DNA of 9,031 nucleotides from Nanobdellota archaeon (GTDB lineage Archaea > Nanobdellota > Nanobdellia > Woesearchaeales > GW2011-AR15). Within the stretch, counting starts at the first letter, position 1. Each line of letters begins with the position of its first letter. The stretch is taken from contig JAAXVZ010000037.1 of the NCBI GenBank assembly GCA_013335235.1, positions 1-9,031 on the forward strand, read 5' to 3'. Positions 5,151 to 9,031 of this stretch are shown here, piece by piece. The position numbers and the translations under genes were made by a program. The notes under the pieces were generated by a model. It worked only from the letters and a program-made list of their open reading frames with translations. It had not been told where the DNA came from and did no database searches.

Positions 5151-6035
5151 ATGAACAATTACAGACTCATAACTGACGCTGACCTTGCAAATCAAAGATT
5201 ATTAAATAATGAGATTGAAGAGATGTCTGTCGAAAAGCCACTTTTGAGCCTGGAGCCATTGCTATTAGCACAATTGGCTCCTCCAGCGACCTTCTTAATG
5301 GGCTATGACGATGTTACGGTAGGTCTTCCAAACCCAAGCAATGGCGATGCATTCCCGCACCCTTCAATGATGCATTTTGTGCTTGCCAAATTCCTTAAGG
5401 AAGAAATCAAACAGGTTGAATCATTAGCAGATTTTGGCTGCGGCGCAGGCTTCCTTGGCGCATATGCTGGAGCAAAATTAAGCCCTACCAAGCTGTTTTT
5501 CAGTGATCTATCGCCCTCTTCAATTATCGCCTCTGCAAACAATTATTCAAGAAACAATATCACAAGTGAGCCAAAAGTTGAACAACTTCCTGATCGCTTA
5601 AAACTAAGCCATAATGAGAGAGAGGTAGAGCTTGTTGCTGGAGATGTCCTATACTCAGTAATGGGAAGGCAGTTTGGGATTGCTGTAGCTTGTCCAATAT
5701 ACATACCTGGAATCGTGCAAGTTTTCCCACAAGCGTATGCTGTCTTCGGGCAGGCTGCAAAATCAAGCAGTGCAAAATTTATTTTTAGCCACAGCTCACT
5801 TACTGATGAACATATAATAGAAAGCGCTAAGCATATAGGTGCTAAGCTTGAGTTGGGAGTTGCATCATTGGAAATGCCACTTATAGTCGATACTGCAGAC
5901 CCCCTGAGAGCTGGCAGAGATCCATTAGGCGATGGTCCTAATGTAAGCTATCTAAAGACACTTGGCCTAAAAGACAGTGACTCGCCAAGAAGCCATTACG
6001 CGCACGAAATAAAAGTCTCTATCATGTCTTTTTGA
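5151..6035 (+). CDS. SAM-dependent methyltransferase with atypical motif IV
   Basis: The protein has 294 residues from the ATG at 5151, chosen because the GAGGTGA SD site is five bases upstream; a GTG at 5142 lies inside that SD site. The Rossmann methyltransferase core is clear: motif I (SAM-binding) DFGCGAGFLG at about 95-104, an acidic residue after strand 2 (SDLSPSS, Asp119), and AGDVL near 163-167. Motif IV sits where PrmC/HemK and N6-adenine methyltransferases have NPPY, but reads ACPIYIPG (about 180-187). The spacing and the YIP that follows resemble PrmC-type enzymes. Losing the Asn and one Pro makes the usual amide or amine chemistry uncertain. The first ~90 residues and last ~60 are not recognised. 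The target is unknown. The gene looks more AT-rich than its neighbours, a possible sign of transfer, although I have not measured this. Confidence 0.8.
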   Translation: MNNYRLITDADLANQRLLNNEIEEMSVEKPLLSLEPLLLAQLAPPATFLMGYDDVTVGLPNPSNGDAFPHPSMMHFVLAKFLKEEIKQVESLADFGCGAGFLGAYAGAKLSPTKLFFSDLSPSSIIASANNYSRNNITSEPKVEQLPDRLKLSHNEREVELVAGDVLYSVMGRQFGIAVACPIYIPGIVQVFPQAYAVFGQAAKSSSAKFIFSHSSLTDEHIIESAKHIGAKLELGVASLEMPLIVDTADPLRAGRDPLGDGPNVSYLKTLGLKDSDSPRSHYAHEIKVSIMSF

Positions 6036-6040
6036 ATATC

Positions 6041-6048
6041 TTTTTATA
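6041..6048 (+). promoter_or_regulatory. TATA-like box for rad50 (leaderless start)
   Basis: TTTTTATA begins five bases after the methyltransferase stop and is centred about 26 bases before the ATG at 6071. No SD site lies between them, so transcription probably begins at or next to the start codon. Confidence 0.55.
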
Positions 6049-6070
6049 CCTTCTTTGAATATTCTTCTCT

Positions 6071-8515
6071 ATGCTCCTAATCTCTCTCAAGCTCGAGAAT
6101 ATCCGAAGCTATTCTTCAGAGGTTATCGAGTTCCCTGAAGGGTCTGTTCTCCTATCAGGAGATATAGGCTCTGGCAAGTCAACAATCCTCCTTGCCATCG
6201 AGTTTGCATTATTCGGGCTCTTGAGGGGCGAGATGTCCGGCTCAGGCCTCCTGAGGCATGGCCAGACGCACGGCTCAGTCGAGCTAAGATTCTCAGTTGA
6301 AGGAAAAGAAGTCATTGTAAAAAGGACACTCAAAAAGGCCCGCGGGACAGTCAGCCAGGATAGCGGCTATGTCATTTATGAAGATAAGAAAAGCGAAGGG
6401 ACGCCTGTCGAGCTGAAAGCCAAGATAATCGCCATATTAGGCTATCCTGAGGACCTCATCTCCAAGTCAAAAGCCCTCTTATTCAGATATACAGTATACA
6501 CCCCGCAGGAAGAGATGAAACATATCCTGTTTGAGGACAAGGATGTGAGACTGGATACATTGCGGAAGCTGTTCGGGATAGACAAGTACAAGCTGGTGAA
6601 GGAGAATGCCGCCATATTCGCAAGGGAGGTCAGGAAGCTAGAGGACAACCTGTCAACCCAGATCGATATGATGAAGGATACTGAAGAGGAAAAGAAAAAA
6701 ACCGAGTCTAAGCTTGAGACGCTTCAGAAAGACCAATCTGCCCTTATCGAAAAAGAGCTTGCAATAAAGCAGGAATTAGATAACAACAGGAAAAGCGTGT
6801 CCGGGCTAGAGAAGAGGATGAAAGATGCACTCGAACTCAGACAGGGCATGGCAATATTATCTGCCAATATCAGCAGCAGAGAGACAAATTTAGCCTCCTT
6901 AGATGCCAGGCACAAGCAGGCAACTGAAAAAATAGAGCGATATAAAGACAGGATTGCCAAGCTAGGCGCGGTCATGTTAACTGATGAGAAGGCATTGGAG
7001 GATAGCCTGAACTACGCACAGGAAAGGTATAATCAAGCCAAGAACCAGAACACCCAGGCATTGGCTGAAAAAAAGCATCTGTCAGAGAGATCGCTCCAGC
7101 TGAAGAAAGATATTGAAACAATAGACAAGCAGCAAAGAGACCTTGCCTCATTGCATGAGATGCTTGCATCTTATAACGAGAAGCTCGCAAAAAAAGAAGA
7201 ATTCGAAAGGCAGCTCCTCATGATGCGAGATAAGGAGAAAAGTATCCTATCCCGCCTGGACTCTTCTGCTGAGAAGATAGCTGGCATCGATGAATCACTG
7301 GCCAGGCTTTCAGGTGTGAAAGCCTGTCCGCTGTGCAACCAGCCGTTAGATGAGAGGCACCAAGCATCAATCCTGAAAGAATACTCTGCAAAAATCAAAG
7401 AGGCAAGAGAAAGCGGAGAAAAAGACAATGCCTCCCTGGCCCATGTCAAGGAAGCGCTAGCCAAGCTGACAGCAAATCTGGAGAGGATCAGAGAGATAGA
7501 AATCCTTTCTGCAAGGACTTCTGAGAAGATAAAGGCTCTTGAGGAGCTTAAAGCAAAAAAGGACTCAAAACTGTCTGAATTAGAAAATACAGAGGGCTTG
7601 CTTGGAAAGCTGGCTTTGATTCCTGAAGACGAATTGAGGTCAGAGCTTGACAATAAAAAGCGTTCTCTGGCTGACGCCAGGGCACAGAATATGAGATTCA
7701 GGGAAAAAGAGAACCTGCAGATTATAGTCGGAAATGAGATTGAGAACATCGAGAAGGTAATAAACGAAAAAATCTCATGCGATACAGAATTGACCCGCCT
7801 GAAGGGCCAGCAGGCGCAGGCCAGCGCAATGCTCCTTACTTTTTCAGAGACAGAAAAAGAATTCAAGACCATAAAGGAAATAGAGAGCAACCTAATAAAA
7901 CAGGAGAAAGATATCATGGTGCTGTTCACCAGGGCAAAGGAAGAGCACAGGCTATTGTCAGAAAGGCAAAAAAGCCTAGATGAGAAGCTCCTAGCAAAAA
8001 CCCGGCTGGAAGAGAAGCTGAAGCATGCAAGAGAGATTGAACATTGGTTCGATGAGTTCTTCATCCCGCTTGTATCTACAATAGAGAAGCATGTCATGGT
8101 CACTATACATTCTGAGTTCTCTTCCCTCCTGAGGGAATGGTGCTCTCTCCTTGTCTCAGATCTTGAAATAGGGATAGATGATGAGTTCTCAATCCGGATT
8201 TCACAGGACGGATATGACAGTGAGATAGATCATCTTTCCGGAGGAGAGAAAACTGCAGTGGCCCTTGCCTACCGCCTTGCGTTAAATAAGGTCATCAATG
8301 ATATGATATCACAGATCCGAACAAAGGATATCATCATACTGGATGAGCCGACAGACGGCTTCTCGAGCGAGCAGCTGGATAAGGTAAGGGAAGTATTGGA
8401 GAAGCTTTCAGCAAAGCAGACTATCATCGTCTCACATGAGCAGAAGCTGGAGTCATTTGTAGAAAGTATTATAAGGATAGATAAGCAGGAGAATGGTAGC
8501 ACTGTGGTGAAATAA
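6071..8515 (+). CDS. rad50: Rad50-like DNA double-strand-break repair ATPase
   Basis: This 814-residue ABC-type ATPase works with the Mre11 nuclease to sense, tether and process DNA ends. Motifs appear in the expected order: Walker A GDIGSGKST (30-38), Q-loop Gln146 in YTPQEE, a first coiled coil (about 185-415), the zinc hook CPLC (Cys419 and Cys422), a second coiled coil (about 425-655), signature LSGGEK (722-727), Walker B IIILDEP (754-760), and H-loop His789 in VSHEQ. The two coil arms are nearly equal at about 233 residues each, which supports an intact frame. It is slightly shorter than many archaeal Rad50 proteins (about 880). No mre11, herA or nurA lies beside it in this window, although these often form an operon in archaea; instead the next gene is prsW-like, joined by TAATG. 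A general SMC-like/SbcC label is the alternative, but the hook and motifs favour Rad50. Confidence 0.93.
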   Translation: MLLISLKLENIRSYSSEVIEFPEGSVLLSGDIGSGKSTILLAIEFALFGLLRGEMSGSGLLRHGQTHGSVELRFSVEGKEVIVKRTLKKARGTVSQDSGYVIYEDKKSEGTPVELKAKIIAILGYPEDLISKSKALLFRYTVYTPQEEMKHILFEDKDVRLDTLRKLFGIDKYKLVKENAAIFAREVRKLEDNLSTQIDMMKDTEEEKKKTESKLETLQKDQSALIEKELAIKQELDNNRKSVSGLEKRMKDALELRQGMAILSANISSRETNLASLDARHKQATEKIERYKDRIAKLGAVMLTDEKALEDSLNYAQERYNQAKNQNTQALAEKKHLSERSLQLKKDIETIDKQQRDLASLHEMLASYNEKLAKKEEFERQLLMMRDKEKSILSRLDSSAEKIAGIDESLARLSGVKACPLCNQPLDERHQASILKEYSAKIKEARESGEKDNASLAHVKEALAKLTANLERIREIEILSARTSEKIKALEELKAKKDSKLSELENTEGLLGKLALIPEDELRSELDNKKRSLADARAQNMRFREKENLQIIVGNEIENIEKVINEKISCDTELTRLKGQQAQASAMLLTFSETEKEFKTIKEIESNLIKQEKDIMVLFTRAKEEHRLLSERQKSLDEKLLAKTRLEEKLKHAREIEHWFDEFFIPLVSTIEKHVMVTIHSEFSSLLREWCSLLVSDLEIGIDDEFSIRISQDGYDSEIDHLSGGEKTAVALAYRLALNKVINDMISQIRTKDIIILDEPTDGFSSEQLDKVREVLEKLSAKQTIIVSHEQKLESFVESIIRIDKQENGSTVVK

Positions 8516-9031
8516 TGGCCCTGCCTGACGTAATGCTTGGATTTGCAATATCATTATTGATGGGTTTCATACCTATGGCATTCTATAGCCTGATGATAAC
8601 ACTCATCGACAGATACGAGAGGGAACCTTTCCTGCTTATGCTAGGCGTCTTTCTGTGGGGATTCATCGTAGCGTCCGGAATAGCGCTTGTATTAAACACG
8701 CTCTTCGGGAACCTTATACTTCTTGTTACAGGAAGCAGGGAGATAGCCTTGCTCGGATCAGCTGTTCTTTCAGCGCCATTAGTGGAGGAGACTGCAAAAG
8801 GCCTTGCTGTTCTCTCAGTATTCCTGTTTTTCAGGAATGAGTTCGACTCAGTCATCGATGGCATAATCTACGGAAGCCTGGTAGGATTCGGATTCGCCGC
8901 AGCTGAAAATATCCTGTATGGCATGAAAGGGTTTGCCTCAATGGGTTTCACTGGCCTGATTGCCATATCTTTCCTCAGGAACCTATTAATCCCGTTCCTG
9001 CATGGTTTCCTTACATCGCTGACCGGTATCG
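8515..9031 (+). CDS. prsW: PrsW-family intramembrane metalloprotease (partial)
   Basis: The first 172 residues are present and the gene runs off the window. The ATG at 8515 shares its A with the rad50 TAA (TAATG), with GGTGA five bases upstream as SD site, so translation is coupled to rad50. Hydrophobic segments fall at about residues 6-30, 39-60, 76-106, 113-134 and 146-172. PrsW hallmarks are DRYEREPF (32-39), the catalytic EExxK-like VEETAKG (90-96, with Glu91 and Glu92), FDSVIDGIIYG (110-120), FGFAAAENILY (125-135), and a late-helix His163 in FLHGFLTSLTG, where a metal ligand is expected. PrsW cleaves the anti-sigma factor RsiW inside the membrane in Bacillus; archaeal members have unknown substrates and no sigma system to serve. 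Family assignment is firm, but the function here is open. Confidence 0.9.
   Translation, partial: MALPDVMLGFAISLLMGFIPMAFYSLMITLIDRYEREPFLLMLGVFLWGFIVASGIALVLNTLFGNLILLVTGSREIALLGSAVLSAPLVEETAKGLAVLSVFLFFRNEFDSVIDGIIYGSLVGFGFAAAENILYGMKGFASMGFTGLIAISFLRNLLIPFLHGFLTSLTGI

Noticed and set aside
7171..8103. Long minus-strand open frame (310 residues) inside rad50
   Set aside because: It lies antisense to the coiled-coil region of rad50 and translates to a Ser/Phe/Leu-rich sequence typical of reversed Glu/Lys-rich coils. It has no domain or start signal.
1..9031. tRNA, rRNA, CRISPR array, insertion sequence or long direct repeats
   Set aside because: No cloverleaf-like segment, spaced repeat series, transposase motif or terminal inverted repeats were seen when reading both strands.

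Overview
Most of this window (about 281 to 9031) reads as one archaeal genome fragment of moderate GC content. Four things point to archaea: TATA-like boxes about 26-27 bases before several start codons, some starts with no Shine-Dalgarno (SD) site at all, purine-rich GGTGA or GAGGT SD sites at others, and an archaeal-type gene set (Rad50, an ACT-domain regulator resembling COG2150). Compact genes, heavy AGG/AGA use and start/stop overlaps would suit a DPANN-like lineage, but that placement is a guess. The first ~280 bases are different: GC-rich, and encoding part of a bacterial-type PAS/histidine kinase. They are probably an assembly chimera.

Layout. The minus strand from about 3720 down to 281 carries an arginine operon. 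In transcription order it holds a possible 16-codon Arg-ending leader ORF, an unrecognised 71-residue protein, argG, argF (ornithine carbamoyltransferase with altered ornithine-site motifs), and argH cut off at about residue 330. argG/argF and argF/argH both overlap by ATGA. ArgF, ArgG and ArgH together would convert ornithine plus carbamoyl phosphate to arginine via citrulline and argininosuccinate.

A divergent promoter region (3634-3832) contains a TATA-like box for each direction and a perfect 16-bp palindrome directly upstream of the plus-strand box. To its right lie a 36-residue ORF at 3833 and an overlapping gene for a predicted amino-acid-metabolism regulator with an N-terminal HTH-like region and a C-terminal ACT domain. 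The palindrome and the divergent arrangement make this protein a natural candidate regulator of itself and of the arginine operon.

From 4553 to 4987 a minus-strand gene of unknown function overlaps the regulator's 3' end. A second AT-rich divergent promoter region (4988-5150) separates it from a plus-strand SAM-dependent methyltransferase with an unusual motif IV (CPIY instead of NPPY) and an inverted repeat covering its SD site. A TATA-like box just after the methyltransferase stop appears to drive a leaderless rad50-like gene with an intact Walker A, zinc hook, signature, Walker B and H-loop. This is joined by a TAATG overlap to a PrsW-family intramembrane protease gene that runs off the window. 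No tRNA, rRNA, CRISPR array or insertion sequence was seen.
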